From Legionella parisiensis (GTDB lineage Bacteria; Pseudomonadota; Gammaproteobacteria; Legionellales; Legionellaceae): a stretch of DNA of 64,000 bases. Of the stretch, positions 8,808 to 18,061 are shown piece by piece. The translations under genes and the position numbers were made by a program. The number at the start of each line of letters is the position of its first letter. The first letter of the stretch is position 1. The stretch is from positions 800,850 to 864,849 of the forward strand of contig NZ_LNYQ01000013.1 of assembly GCF_001467945.1 (NCBI RefSeq). The letters run 5' to 3'. The notes beneath the pieces were generated by a model, which worked only from the letters and a program-made list of their open reading frames with translations, was not told the DNA's origin and searched no databases.

Positions 8808-9064
8808 TTATAGAACCCCTTAAATAATATTTGGAAATACCTATTTAAAAACTATGAAAAAATAAAAAATATATATAATTTAATATTTTTCACAGCCCTC
8901 CTGAGAGGTGGGATGTATAGTAAATCAAATTAATCATGGAATAAATTGTTTCTAGAAGTTCAGTGATTTTTGAGAGTGGCTCAGTTAATAAATGATTCAA
9001 AAAAAAGCAAACTGATAAATTATAATCTATAGTTAGAACACCATTATTAAAAAAGGAATTTGCT

Positions 9065-9223
9065 ATGGACCTACTTCTATTAATTGTCTTAATTGTTCTT
9101 TTGCTCGCGGTACTACCTACTTGGCCATATAGTAGTGGTTGGGGATATTATCCTAGTGGTGGTATAGGCTTAATTCTTGTTATTTTGATTATTGTATTGC
9201 TGTTACGGGGTGGTGGTCCTTAA
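9065..9223 (+). CDS. DUF3309 family small membrane protein (52 aa)
   Basis: A 52-residue protein made of two hydrophobic helices joined by the conserved DUF3309 loop: PTWPYSSGWGYYPSGG between MDLLLLIVLIVLLLAVL and a second helix ending RGGGP. AAAAAAGGAATTTGCT before the ATG is a strong ribosome site. The family occurs widely in proteobacteria as a tiny inner-membrane protein of unknown role, often stress related. It is convergent with the RhoGAP-like gene, with a strong hairpin between them. Confidence 0.8.
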   Translation: MDLLLLIVLIVLLLAVLPTWPYSSGWGYYPSGGIGLILVILIIVLLLRGGGP

Positions 9224-9262
9224 ATAAGAGGAGTGTTTCTTCTGCATTTATTCGCTGCAAAG

Positions 9263-9289
9263 TTCTCTCAAGCCTTTGGCTTGAGAGAA
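9263..9289. terminator. Strong hairpin between convergent genes
   Basis: A perfect 12-bp stem (ttctctcaagcc / ggcttgagagaa) with a TTT loop lies between the DUF3309 gene (+) and the RhoGAP-like gene (-). An A-run follows on the plus strand, so there is a T-run before the hairpin on the minus strand and only a weak T stretch after it. It probably serves both directions. Confidence 0.65.
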
Positions 9290-9298
9290 AAATACATC

Positions 9299-10492
9299 TT
9301 ACTTTGAGTTTACTAAACTACCAGCATGCTGCTCTTCATAATCAGTTTCCTCGTCCTCAACAACCTCACCTTCTTCTAGAATAGGAAATAAAAAAGCAGA
9401 TGGGTGCGTGCTGCTCCCAGGCTCAAAAATGCTGAATCGGGTCAAATTTGAACCACTGGATTTATCCCTTACTGTTTTGACTCCCTCCTCAGAAAGAGAT
9501 ATAAGATTGATTTCTTCCTGTATTGTTTGACATCCACGATTCATTATTGAAATTTTAGGAATTAATTCAGAAATCTTGAGGTTAAGTTCATTCATTTCCT
9601 CTTTTAATGGTTTTAATTGTTTACTTAATTCTTTCTTGGCTTTTCTTTTAATGGAATGATCTTGTAATTTTTTTTCTATAGCCTCAATCTGGATTTTGAG
9701 TGTCGATGTTTGCAGCATCATACTTTTCATGGGAACCGTTACTGCTTCTCTGGAGGCTTCTTTCATATGCTCCAACTGTTCACATATAGAATGTCTAGTG
9801 TTTGCTAGATGCTTCAATTTATCAGTATGGCGCTCTTTAAAATCATAGTTCCACTTTTCATCCGTAATGTAATTTTCTAATACTGGAGTTAACTGGCTTA
9901 TAAATCCACTTAGCCCCAAAAAATCTGTTTCAAGGAAGAGATCTAAAACTTCGGTCAAGCGTGGAGCCATAATAATAGCGAGATTATTGTACGTCATGAG
10001 ATTGGTATCCTGGAATGTACCCGCTTGGTGCATTAAATAGCAGTAATGATCAAGAATTTCTCCTGCACGTTGATGATCAATTCTTTTCGAAAGTAAGAGA
10101 TTATGAATAAATTCATCGAATAATTCAGCTGCCTTAATAAGATTTTCTTCATTTTGAGCTTTCAATAAAGACTTTAATTTTTTAGAGAAGATGACAAGTT
10201 GGCTATCTGCAGAATCTAATATTGGGCTATCTTTAAAAACAGCAGGTATCATTCCTAAAATGTTGTGAAGATTCAAACCATCTACTTTATTATTTTCATA
10301 TACATAATGGCTTAGAATATCCACATCAAATTGTTTAAGGATAAGTTGATCAAGTAATCTTTGTGACTCTTCTTTAGCTCCCGCGACTCGAAAAACCCCT
10401 GGGGTATTTAATAATTCTGGATTTTGGGAGGCTAATTGAACAATCGAGCGGAATACATTCACTATTACATGTGTATTGTAGGGACCAGGCAT
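9299..10492 (-). CDS. RhoGAP-domain-like effector protein with C-terminal coiled coil
   Basis: A 397-residue protein. Residues 5-215 read like a eukaryotic RhoGAP domain. NTPGVFRVAGAKEESQRLLD matches the arginine-finger helix (GIFRVSG...), with Arg35 as the candidate finger. TYNNLAIIMAPRLTEV matches the conserved NLAIVFGPNL helix. LHNILGMIPAVFKDSPIL sits where the family has the LKxxLRELPEPL element, but the usual Lys and Arg there are missing. Residues about 235-320 form a Lys/Glu/Leu-rich coiled coil, and the tail is very acidic (EEGEVVEDEETDYEEQ). The predicted role is to act on host Rho-family GTPases after translocation. CGGAGAA lies about 7 bases before ATG. Confidence 0.7.
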   Translation of the reverse strand: MPGPYNTHVIVNVFRSIVQLASQNPELLNTPGVFRVAGAKEESQRLLDQLILKQFDVDILSHYVYENNKVDGLNLHNILGMIPAVFKDSPILDSADSQLVIFSKKLKSLLKAQNEENLIKAAELFDEFIHNLLLSKRIDHQRAGEILDHYCYLMHQAGTFQDTNLMTYNNLAIIMAPRLTEVLDLFLETDFLGLSGFISQLTPVLENYITDEKWNYDFKERHTDKLKHLANTRHSICEQLEHMKEASREAVTVPMKSMMLQTSTLKIQIEAIEKKLQDHSIKRKAKKELSKQLKPLKEEMNELNLKISELIPKISIMNRGCQTIQEEINLISLSEEGVKTVRDKSSGSNLTRFSIFEPGSSTHPSAFLFPILEEGEVVEDEETDYEEQHAGSLVNSK

Positions 10493-10826
10493 TTAAATTC
10501 TCCGGATAAAATGAATGATATAATATATACTTCCCACTAAACTTTATACTGCGTTGCAAGCTCACTCGGCTTATATATAAACGCTTTCGCCTCATTGACT
10601 TGCCCTCGTCTAAAGCTCGGAGGGTAAATGCTACTAAGATCTTTGTTTCTAATATTTTCAAAAACTGAAAACTCTTTAAAAAATCTTAAAATTTGCCTAG
10701 AACTATGTTAGTAAATTTTCTTATCCAATAATGCATCCGGTGTGAGTAAAATCGGTTATCAAAACAGGATTAGCAAAAGCTGATGCTTTTGTGCTAAAGA
10801 AAAATAAATTATGATATTGCAACCTG
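10493..10826. other. Intergenic region, no gene seen
   Basis: AT-rich spacer upstream of the RhoGAP-like gene and downstream of the DUF1428 gene. TATATTATAT-like stretches just before 10492 could be a -10 for the RhoGAP-like gene. A 95-codon minus-strand frame here overlaps that gene out of frame and does not look like protein. Confidence 0.5.
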
Positions 10827-11180
10827 TTAGACCTTAACAACCATATTAAATCCTCCATAAATCAATCGCTTGCCATCAAAAGGCATGGGATTAATATCTG
10901 GTTTTAATCGGGGATCTTCCATGACTTTTTTCATTCCCTCATCACGAACTTCTTTTGATGGCCAAAGAATCCACGAAAAAACGACTATTTCATCTTCTTC
11001 GCACTTGACTGCCATTGGAAACGAAGTAATTTTGCCCTCTGGAACATCATCCCCCCAGCACTCAACCAATTGTAAGGCACCATGTTCTTTAAAGACCACA
11101 GCAGCTTTTGTCGCATGTTCAATGTATTGTGTTTTATTTACTTTTGGTACTGCAGCAACAAATCCATCCACATAATTCAT
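10827..11180 (-). CDS. DUF1428 family protein (YbaA-like)
   Basis: A 117-residue protein closely matching the E. coli YbaA/DUF1428 pattern: MNYVDGFVAAVP at the start, LVECWGDDVPEGK, MAVKCEEDEIVVFSW, PSKEVRDEG and MPFDGKRLIYGGF near the end. The length is that of the family, which adopts a dimeric ferredoxin-like (ABM-type) fold. The biochemical role is unknown. AAAAGGAGC before the ATG is a good ribosome site. It appears to be a single-gene unit. Confidence 0.9.
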   Translation of the reverse strand: MNYVDGFVAAVPKVNKTQYIEHATKAAVVFKEHGALQLVECWGDDVPEGKITSFPMAVKCEEDEIVVFSWILWPSKEVRDEGMKKVMEDPRLKPDINPMPFDGKRLIYGGFNMVVKV

Positions 11181-11457
11181 AAAAAAGCTCCTTTTAATTT
11201 ATAAAAATACAACAGATTATTAATATGGCACATTTAATTTCATTATTCCAAATTTGTTAGCGGATACAGGTGTATCCTAATTTTAAAATAGTATTTATCG
11301 ATGTATTCCTATAAGTGCGTCCTCTCCCCGAGTTTGAAAAGAAGTCATCTTATATGGACGTGGTAAAAAATAAACATGCCAAAATCGTAGAACAATCTAT
11401 AATTAAAATAAAGAAGAGATCTAATAATTAGAGGTCTAAGAAAAGAGGAATAATGCT

Positions 11458-12351
11458 ATGTTTAAAAGAATTGTTCTATTTCTTGTTACAAACCTGGCTA
11501 TAATCTTAGTCATTTCTTTTATACTAAGTATATTCAACGTTAGCCCATACTTGACGCAATATGGTTTAAATTATCAATCCTTGTTAATTTTTGCCGCAAT
11601 TATTGGCTTCACAGGCTCATTTATCTCACTTTTTATTTCGAAATGGATGGCAATCCATGCTTTTAATGTTCAGCTTATTGAGAAGCCAACAACTGAATCA
11701 GAATTGTGGTTAATGAATGAAGTGCGATCTTTAGCTCAAAAAAGAAACATTGGAATGCCTGATGTTGGAATCTACGATAGCCCAGAGCCCAATGCTTTTG
11801 CTACCGGATGGAATAAAAACAAGGCCCTTGTAGCTGTTTCAACAGGTTTGCTCAATGCAATGAATGAAGAAGAAATACAGGGTGTTTTAGGACATGAGAT
11901 TTCTCATGTTGCTAATGGAGATATGGTAACTCTTACCTTAATTCAAGGTGTGGTAAATACCTTTGTAATCTTTTTTGCCAGGATTGCTGCGTTTTTTGTA
12001 ATGCAGTTTTTCAGAAGGGATAATGATGAAGGGGTACAGGGTGGTTTCGTTTATTATGGGGTAGCTCTTATCTTTGAACTACTGTTTGGAATCCTTGCTT
12101 CCATAATTGTAATGTGGTTTTCGCGTTATCGCGAATTTCGAGCAGACAGGGGGTCTGCTCAATACGTCGGTAGAGACAAAATGATAAAAGCATTACAACG
12201 TTTGCAGCAACTCATGGATAAAACACCAGAAGATGATCGTGCGCCTGCATTTAAAGCCATGAAAATATCAAGTCATGATGGCTGGTTTGCCCTTTTTTCA
12301 AGCCATCCTCCGCTTGAAAAAAGAATTGAAGCATTGCAAAAATACAGATGA
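11458..12351 (+). CDS. htpX: Membrane zinc protease HtpX
   Basis: A 297-residue M48B protease of the inner membrane that degrades misfolded membrane proteins. The N-terminus has two transmembrane helices (about 5-25 and 40-60). The zinc motif HEISH is at 146-150 in the family context EEIQGVLGHEISHVANGDM. The third-ligand region SRYREFRADRGSAQYVG follows two more hydrophobic helices (about 155-185 and 195-220). PNAFATGWN and SHPPLEKRIEAL are HtpX signatures. Length is standard. AGAGGAATAATGCT precedes ATG. It is convergent with corA. Confidence 0.95.
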   Translation: MFKRIVLFLVTNLAIILVISFILSIFNVSPYLTQYGLNYQSLLIFAAIIGFTGSFISLFISKWMAIHAFNVQLIEKPTTESELWLMNEVRSLAQKRNIGMPDVGIYDSPEPNAFATGWNKNKALVAVSTGLLNAMNEEEIQGVLGHEISHVANGDMVTLTLIQGVVNTFVIFFARIAAFFVMQFFRRDNDEGVQGGFVYYGVALIFELLFGILASIIVMWFSRYREFRADRGSAQYVGRDKMIKALQRLQQLMDKTPEDDRAPAFKAMKISSHDGWFALFSSHPPLEKRIEALQKYR

Positions 12352-12373
12352 TTTTTTGATATTGAGTCAAACT

Positions 12374-13351
12374 TTATAACCATTTTTTCTTTTTGAAATA
12401 ACTAAATGGCAATAATGCGGAAATAAACATCATGAGTATTGCAAGAGGATAACCTAAATACCAGCGTATCTCAGGCATATAAGTAAAATTCATCCCATAG
12501 ATGCTTGCTATCAGAGTTGGTGGCAGGAAAATAACCGCTGCAACTGAGAAAATTTTAATTGTATTATTTTGCTCTATATTAATCATGCCTAGAGTGGCAT
12601 CCAATAAAAAACTAAATTTAGTAGAGAGGAAGCTCGCATGTTCTCGAAGAGCGTTGATATCTTTTTGGATAATAGCGAGATGTGTCATTAATTCTTTAGG
12701 AATATCTGAGTTATTTTGCTCAAAATAAGATATTAAACGAGTGAAGGATATTAAACTTTCACTGGCTTTAGTACCAAGATCACCATTTGCACCTATGTAT
12801 TGCAATATATGCTTATAGTTGGTTTCAGCTGTTGAGTGCTTATTAGCCTTGGCATGGAAAATAATTTTTGATATTTCATCAAACTTTCCACCTATGTTTT
12901 CTAGAATGTCCGCAAGTCTATCTACCGCCGCTTCTAACAAACCGATTAATAGTGCTTTTGCATTGTAATCTTTTGTCTTAGAACGTAATAGTTTTTTTGT
13001 AAATAACTTAAATGGGTGAAGTTCAATATAACGTAAGGTAATTAAGCATTTTTCAGTGAGTATAAAAGCGACTACCTCTGTTTTAACTTCAGGTAAATCG
13101 GATAGGGCAACCATTGTTGCGGTCATATATAATGTATTATTTTCAACATACAACCGACTGGATGGTTCAATTTCTTCAACTTCTTCTTTAGTAGGAATTT
13201 CAATTTCTAATTGGGCTTCTACTATTTTTTCTTCTTCTTTTGTTGGATCGAGTAAATCAATCCATAGCGCATCTTGAAGTAGATCCTTATTCTCATTATC
13301 AAGCGCTTTGGATTGTATGCGTGAGTCAGTTTGGTAATAAATAACTACCAT
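12374..13351 (-). CDS. corA: CorA-family Mg2+/Co2+ transporter
   Basis: A 325-residue protein with the CorA layout: a long cytoplasmic N-terminal domain (to about 265), then two C-terminal transmembrane helices. The pore signature YGMNF ends the first helix (ASIYGMNFTYMPE), followed by WYLGYPLAILMMFISALLPFSYF and a basic tail KKKKWL. It should form a homopentamer importing Mg2+ (or Co2+/Ni2+). Length and start fit the family, with GGAAAAG before ATG. Confidence 0.93.
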   Translation of the reverse strand: MVVIYYQTDSRIQSKALDNENKDLLQDALWIDLLDPTKEEEKIVEAQLEIEIPTKEEVEEIEPSSRLYVENNTLYMTATMVALSDLPEVKTEVVAFILTEKCLITLRYIELHPFKLFTKKLLRSKTKDYNAKALLIGLLEAAVDRLADILENIGGKFDEISKIIFHAKANKHSTAETNYKHILQYIGANGDLGTKASESLISFTRLISYFEQNNSDIPKELMTHLAIIQKDINALREHASFLSTKFSFLLDATLGMINIEQNNTIKIFSVAAVIFLPPTLIASIYGMNFTYMPEIRWYLGYPLAILMMFISALLPFSYFKKKKWL

Positions 13352-13639
13352 GAGAACTTTTCCTTTTACATTTAGAGGGGAATATTATAGTAGTATTTTA
13401 TCTTATCCTGTTTCATAAGAAATAAGTAGGGGCATAATTTATGATGTTGTTGATAGTCTGCTGATAAATACTGAGGCTCGTGCTCCGTATAATGTAATCA
13501 CTAGGTATAGTCGATGTATTTCTTCTACAAACTCACCGGAAAGCCACATTTGGCACTCAAATCTAATTTTTCCCAAAGATTTTTATCTGGTGACTAGGAC
13601 TGCAAACTCAGGATGTACTAATCCCTCCCTTAAGAGAGC

Positions 13640-14011
13640 TCAATTAAAAGAAATTTTTTGCTCAATGATCGCGAGCAAATGGTTCATGTCAAAGGGTTTA
13701 GGTAACAATAATTCATTAGGAAAGTGGTGCAAAATTTCATCTAAACGATTTCTCGCCGATGTAATTATGGTAGGAATCTCACGAGTTCGCGCATTCCTTT
13801 TTTGTTGATCACGGAATGTCCAACCATCCATCTCGGGCATCATTAAATCTAAAATAATTAATGATGGCAATGGCTCTTTTTCTAATAAATTTAAAGCCAA
13901 TTTACCATTAGATGCTGTAATAATCGGATAACTTTCTTCTTCAAGCGCCCACACTAAAGACTTTCGAATGGATTCGTTATCTTCAATAAGCAGGATATAT
14001 TTTTTATTCAT
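13640..14011 (-). CDS. Single-domain response regulator (CheY-like receiver)
   Basis: A 123-residue receiver domain with no output domain. The acidic pocket is E10-D11, the phospho-acceptor is Asp55 (LIILDLMMPEMDGW), the switch is T84/S85 (IITSA), and Lys105 (LLPKPFD) completes the active site. Its ATG overlaps the TGA of the upstream histidine kinase gene as ATGA, so the two are translationally coupled and are almost certainly cognate partners. Lacking a DNA-binding part, it must act by protein contact or in a phosphorelay. The 13352-13639 spacer downstream shows no gene. Confidence 0.93.
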   Translation of the reverse strand: MNKKYILLIEDNESIRKSLVWALEEESYPIITASNGKLALNLLEKEPLPSLIILDLMMPEMDGWTFRDQQKRNARTREIPTIITSARNRLDEILHHFPNELLLPKPFDMNHLLAIIEQKISFN

Positions 14012-15234
14012 TTATTATTTTCCAGGGAAGCGTGTAAAGGCAACGTAATAGTAAAAGTTGAGCCCGCTCCTATTTCACTCTCTAAATCAATTTTTCCGCC
14101 TTGAGCGGTTACAATTTGTTTGACTATGTAGAGACCTAGTCCCGTCCCACTTACTGCATCAGTGTTATTAATTCGCTCAAATTTATTAAAAATTCTTTCT
14201 TTATCTTCTGGCGCAATACCAGAACCATAATCTTTAACAACTAATTTAAAGTTTTCCGCATCTGTGGCAAAAAGTTCTACTTCAATTGGCTTTTCTTTTC
14301 CAGATTTTATTCCATTAGCTACCAAGTTAGTCACTATTTGTTCGATCCGATAAGGATCCCAATATCCAATAAGGGACATGCCTTGATAAGATACTTGGTT
14401 ATAGAATCGTTCTGCGATTTTCATGATTACATCGTTTAAATCCAATTCTTGACAATTAAAAATCAATCGCCCCTGTGAAATAATGGTCACATCCAACATT
14501 GTGCCAATCAAATTTTCAAATGTTCCTAACTCTTCCAACCATGTATTGAATAATTTGCTGAGCTTACTTTCAGTCAGCTTTCCTTGCCCCATGATCTTCT
14601 GACCTAATTGGGTGGCAATTTTAAGGCCGGTTAATGGAGTTTTTAATTCATGGCTAATCATGGAAATAACTTCTTCTCTAATCAAAACAGCTCGTTTAAG
14701 CTCTTCCCCTTGCTTCTTAAGTTTTTGCTGTAGTTCTATTTGCTCAATACAATCTGCTATTTGTCTGGCAAGCAAGTCGAGTAAGTGAAGTATACGTACG
14801 TCAGGGTTAAACGGTCTTTTATAATGGGTAGTAAAAACGCCAATTATCTTACCTTCGCGATTGATTAATGGGGTAGATTGCTCAGCCATAATACCTGCTT
14901 TTAATTGTATTTCTAAATCTTTGCCTTCAAAGAAGGGGCTTTGGCAGATATCTTCAACGATGATTCTTTTCCCATACTCCAGTGTTTTTGCGCAGGAAGA
15001 CTGTCTCTTGGAAACATTTTCCCAATAATCCAGCCAGTATTGCGGCAATCCGCATTGGGCGACAATTTTTAGCTCCTGAGTTGCAAGATTAATTAATTGG
15101 ATGTGCCCAAAATCTGCCTCTGATATAGCAATTGCTGTGTCGATAATACCTAGGAAGATTTGTTTTATTTCAGGAGAGTCCTTTTGTAAAAAAACCATCA
15201 TTTTTTTATGTCTATCCATATTTTTGATAATCAC
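14008..15234 (-). CDS. GAF-domain sensor histidine kinase
   Basis: A 408-residue cytoplasmic kinase without membrane segments. The GAF sensor domain is about residues 20-170, a short coiled coil about 165-190, and the HisKA region has the H-box SHELKTPLTG (phospho-His195). The HATPase region has the N-box (NLVANGIKSGKEK), the G1 box DYGSGIAPEDKERIFNKFERI and the G2 box GTGLGLYIVKQIV. The N-box has Gly where many kinases have the second conserved Asn/Lys context, but nothing suggests inactivity. It lies directly before, and overlaps by 4 bases, the receiver gene 13640-14011. The input ligand is unknown. Confidence 0.93.
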   Translation of the reverse strand: MIIKNMDRHKKMMVFLQKDSPEIKQIFLGIIDTAIAISEADFGHIQLINLATQELKIVAQCGLPQYWLDYWENVSKRQSSCAKTLEYGKRIIVEDICQSPFFEGKDLEIQLKAGIMAEQSTPLINREGKIIGVFTTHYKRPFNPDVRILHLLDLLARQIADCIEQIELQQKLKKQGEELKRAVLIREEVISMISHELKTPLTGLKIATQLGQKIMGQGKLTESKLSKLFNTWLEELGTFENLIGTMLDVTIISQGRLIFNCQELDLNDVIMKIAERFYNQVSYQGMSLIGYWDPYRIEQIVTNLVANGIKSGKEKPIEVELFATDAENFKLVVKDYGSGIAPEDKERIFNKFERINNTDAVSGTGLGLYIVKQIVTAQGGKIDLESEIGAGSTFTITLPLHASLENNK

Positions 15235-15348
15235 AAACTACATTGGTGAGTTTTCTGAGGTTATCAGCAAACTCACCATTGTAAATTCATTTATCTTCAA
15301 TGTAATTACAAATTTTTTTATTTATATTGGATGAAGGGTAAAAATAGA

Positions 15349-16425
15349 TTATAAATTTAAAAATAACAGTAATGCCTTTTGCACATGCATCCTGTTCTCA
15401 CTTTGAGTAAAGATAATGGAGGCAGAGCTATCCGGTAAAGTCTCAGATACTTCTTTTCCTCGCTCCATAGGCATGCAATGCATAAATACAGCTCCAGGTT
15501 TCGCATGAGACATCAAGGCCTCATTCACCTGGAATCCTTGGAAGGCTTGCTCATTTTCCTTACCTTCAAAGCCCATACTGTTCCAAACGTCAGTATAAAC
15601 TGCATCTGCATTTTTAACCGCTTCCTCAGGTTTAGAAAAGTTATAAATCATATCCTTTTTAATGCTTTGTGCTTGTTTGATAATCGATTCATTAGGCTGA
15701 CGGGATTTGGGACAGCAGTAATTAATTGTTATTCCTAATTGAGGTGCAAGCAGTATCAAACTATGAAGAATATTATTTCCATCGCCAATATAAGCAACAG
15801 TGAGTCCGTCAAGTGAGCCGAATTGCTCCCAAAGGCTGAGTAAATCGGCAAGAATTTGGCATGGATGATGTAACGCCGAAAGACCATTAATTACGGGCAC
15901 ATTTGCATAAGCAGCCATTTCCAGTAATGTCTCATCAGCATGGGTTCTCAGCATAATAAAATCAGCATAACCGTTTAAAACTCTAGCCATATCCGCTGGT
16001 GTTTCCTGTTTTCGCGTATTGCCCACGCTTTCGATGGCTATTCCTCCCATACTTTGAATGGCCATAGCAAAACTTAAGCGGGTTCGAAAAGAAGGTTTTT
16101 CAAAAATCATGGCTAGGCTTTTATTGAGTAGCGATTGACTGTATAAGGAAGGTGCTCGTTTAAGTGCTTTAGCTTTTTCCAAAACATGCTTCAATTCCGC
16201 AGTAGTTAATTCAGTTCCTGTGAGGAAGTGTTTTATTTTTTTTGTAGATGATTTAGTGCTTGTTTCTGATGGCTTGGTGGCCAGTGTTTCAGCATGATGA
16301 GTTCCTGTTTCAAGATCAAATATGGCTTGTTGTAGATTAATTACAAACGTGTTGGTTGTTACTTCACTAATAGGGTCGGAATGAATACTTTTAACTAAAG
16401 AATTCTTAACTGAGGAATCGGACAT
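15349..16425 (-). CDS. argF: Ornithine carbamoyltransferase with N-terminal extension
   Basis: Makes citrulline from ornithine and carbamoyl phosphate in the arginine pathway. The signatures are EKPSFRTRLSF (carbamoyl-phosphate loop), MLRTHA, HHPCQILADLLSL, YTDVWNSMGFE (ornithine loop) and HCMPMERG (the usual form is HCLPxxRG). The enzyme proper starts about residue 64 (KIKHFLTG). The first 63 residues are an unusual Ser/Thr-rich extension (MSDSSVKNSLVKSIHSD...) not present in ordinary ArgF. AAGGAGAC before the ATG at 16425 is a good ribosome site, so the extension seems to be translated. It follows an amino-acid binding lipoprotein gene and may be regulated by arginine with it. Confidence 0.9.
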   Translation of the reverse strand: MSDSSVKNSLVKSIHSDPISEVTTNTFVINLQQAIFDLETGTHHAETLATKPSETSTKSSTKKIKHFLTGTELTTAELKHVLEKAKALKRAPSLYSQSLLNKSLAMIFEKPSFRTRLSFAMAIQSMGGIAIESVGNTRKQETPADMARVLNGYADFIMLRTHADETLLEMAAYANVPVINGLSALHHPCQILADLLSLWEQFGSLDGLTVAYIGDGNNILHSLILLAPQLGITINYCCPKSRQPNESIIKQAQSIKKDMIYNFSKPEEAVKNADAVYTDVWNSMGFEGKENEQAFQGFQVNEALMSHAKPGAVFMHCMPMERGKEVSETLPDSSASIIFTQSENRMHVQKALLLFLNL

Positions 16426-16594
16426 TTCTAGTCTCCTTGGTAAAACAGTAAATAAAAAGCATTTGGCTTTTGTTGCCCGGAGATCGGTGAGATACCGCAG
16501 GGGTATCCATATACCTACTTAAAGACTTTGTATGCAACAAAGATAAGACCGTTCTGTTGCAAATAATGAGAAGTTTTTTAATTAATTTATTCAT
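16406..16594 (-). CDS. Possible coupled leader ORF between binding protein and argF (62 aa)
   Basis: A 62-codon frame whose ATG overlaps the TGA of the upstream binding-protein gene as ATGA and whose end overlaps the argF start by 20 bases. It begins MNKLIKKLLIICNRT. The same stretch holds the short inverted repeat gatacc/ggtatc near 16494-16510. It could be a real coupled small gene, a leader peptide, or chance; codon content does not settle this. Confidence 0.25.
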   Translation of the reverse strand: MNKLIKKLLIICNRTVLSLLHTKSLSRYMDTPAVSHRSPGNKSQMLFIYCFTKETRNVRFLS

Positions 16595-17325
16595 AATGAA
16601 TCCTTTAACCAGATATCTTCCAGTTTTTGAATTTCTCCATTTGCCTTAAGCTTTTGTAATGCGTTATTAATTTTTATTGTCAATGGGGACCCTTTTTTGA
16701 CAGCTAATGCGTATCCATGATCTGCTTTAGCAATTACAGAATAAGAAAGTTTTGCATCTTTTTTGCTAAAAATCTTGCCTTGAGCTCCATCCATTAAAAC
16801 CACATCAACATAGCCTGCAATTAAAGCTTCAACAGCCTGATTGTTATTATCCAGTGTAGTAATTTCGATTTGTGGATAATTCTCTCTCAACCAAATTTCC
16901 ATAATGCTTCCAAGCTGTACTGCTACTTTTTTTCCTTTAAGTTGGCTTGGGGTTGTGACGGGCTGATTCGAGTGATACACAGAGGCCATGCCTTCAAAAT
17001 AATAGGGTTCAGAGAAATCAAAATTGACTTTTCTAGCATCAGTAACCGAGATTGTTGCTATAGCAATGTCATCTTGTCCAGAACTTATGGCAGGAAGAAC
17101 CGTACTGAACTGCATGTTGTCGAAAACCGCTTGCTTTCCAAGTTCCTTAGCGATTAGTTTTGCCAAATCAATATCAAAACCTTTTATCTCTCCGTGCTTG
17201 CTATATTCAAATGGTGGATATTCTGCCGCGGTGGCGAAATGCAGAAATTTATTATCTTCTTTTTTATCGCATGAATATAATATGATAGATCCGATCAAGA
17301 CCATTATTTTTAAAAAATGATTCAT
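16591..17325 (-). CDS. Amino-acid ABC transporter substrate-binding lipoprotein
   Basis: A 244-residue protein of the SBP_bac_3 family. The signal sequence MNHFLKIMVLIGSIILYSC ends in a lipobox (LYSC, Cys19), so it is likely a lipid-anchored periplasmic protein. Family landmarks: EYPPFEY and GEIKGFDIDLAKLIAKELG (ligand contacts), FDNMQFSTVLPAISSGQDDIA, RKVNFDFSEPYY, VAVQLGS, and a C-terminal DIWLKDSL. No permease or ATPase gene is adjacent. The neighbouring argF suggests arginine or ornithine as ligand, which is inference from context only. Confidence 0.88.
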   Translation of the reverse strand: MNHFLKIMVLIGSIILYSCDKKEDNKFLHFATAAEYPPFEYSKHGEIKGFDIDLAKLIAKELGKQAVFDNMQFSTVLPAISSGQDDIAIATISVTDARKVNFDFSEPYYFEGMASVYHSNQPVTTPSQLKGKKVAVQLGSIMEIWLRENYPQIEITTLDNNNQAVEALIAGYVDVVLMDGAQGKIFSKKDAKLSYSVIAKADHGYALAVKKGSPLTIKINNALQKLKANGEIQKLEDIWLKDSL

Positions 17326-17469
17326 GTTGAATTTGTATTCGATGTTTATTCATTTAATGAATTTAAACGATCTGGTCATACCTTGTCAATGAAAATGAAT
17401 ATAATTTCAATTTATGATATGTATTTGAACCAGGGTGGGCTTGGGATAGGTGTGGATTTTTATTGATAC

Positions 17470-17916
17470 TCAAGCAAAATCCAATTGTCTCCATGCTTCA
17501 TATAAAATAACAGCAACAGCATTCGAAAGATTTAAACTGCGATTATTCTCACGCATAGGAATGTAGAGTGAGGTATATTCTTGTAAAATTTCTTTAGGCA
17601 ATCCGTTGGACTCTGGTCCAAACAAAAACAAATCCTCAGCTGTATATTGAACTGTTGAGTAGCATTTCTTTGCTCTAGCGCTGAAAGTATAAAACTTTTT
17701 TTGATGATGCTGCTGAATGAATGTTTCCCAATTTTCATATTGAGCAATGGAAGCCCATTCGTGATAATCCAGGCCAGCGCGCCTTAATGCTTTTTCCTGT
17801 AATGAAAATCCAAGCGGGTGGATTAAATGCAATTGTGCTCCGGTATTGGCACATAAGCGTATGATGTTTCCTGTATTTGGAGGAATTTCAGGTTGATAAA
17901 GAGCAATATGAAACAT
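17470..17916 (-). CDS. trmL: tRNA (cytidine/uridine-2'-O-)-methyltransferase TrmL
   Basis: A 148-residue SPOUT methyltransferase that methylates the ribose of the wobble base (position 34) in tRNA-Leu isoacceptors. The family start MFHIALYQPEIPPNTGNIIRLCANTG is textbook. The trefoil-knot SAM-binding elements follow: LFGPESNGLP and IPMRENNRSLNLSNAVAVILYEAWRQ. Length matches E. coli TrmL. It stands as a single gene; 17917-18061 is spacer. Confidence 0.95.
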   Translation of the reverse strand: MFHIALYQPEIPPNTGNIIRLCANTGAQLHLIHPLGFSLQEKALRRAGLDYHEWASIAQYENWETFIQQHHQKKFYTFSARAKKCYSTVQYTAEDLFLFGPESNGLPKEILQEYTSLYIPMRENNRSLNLSNAVAVILYEAWRQLDFA

Positions 17917-18061
17917 AAGTTGTATGGAATAATAAAATAGTTCTAGTTTTACTTGGATTCTGAAATAGTTCAGTACGTTTTGTAATTATATCTCTAATTA
18001 TAAGTTTTAAACAAAAGCTTCATAAAAAAGAAGGTGGCCATACCCAAAGTGGTGCTTTTCC

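Noticed and set aside
10374..10661. 95-codon minus-strand frame
   Set aside because: Out-of-frame overlap with the RhoGAP-like gene and no protein-like pattern.
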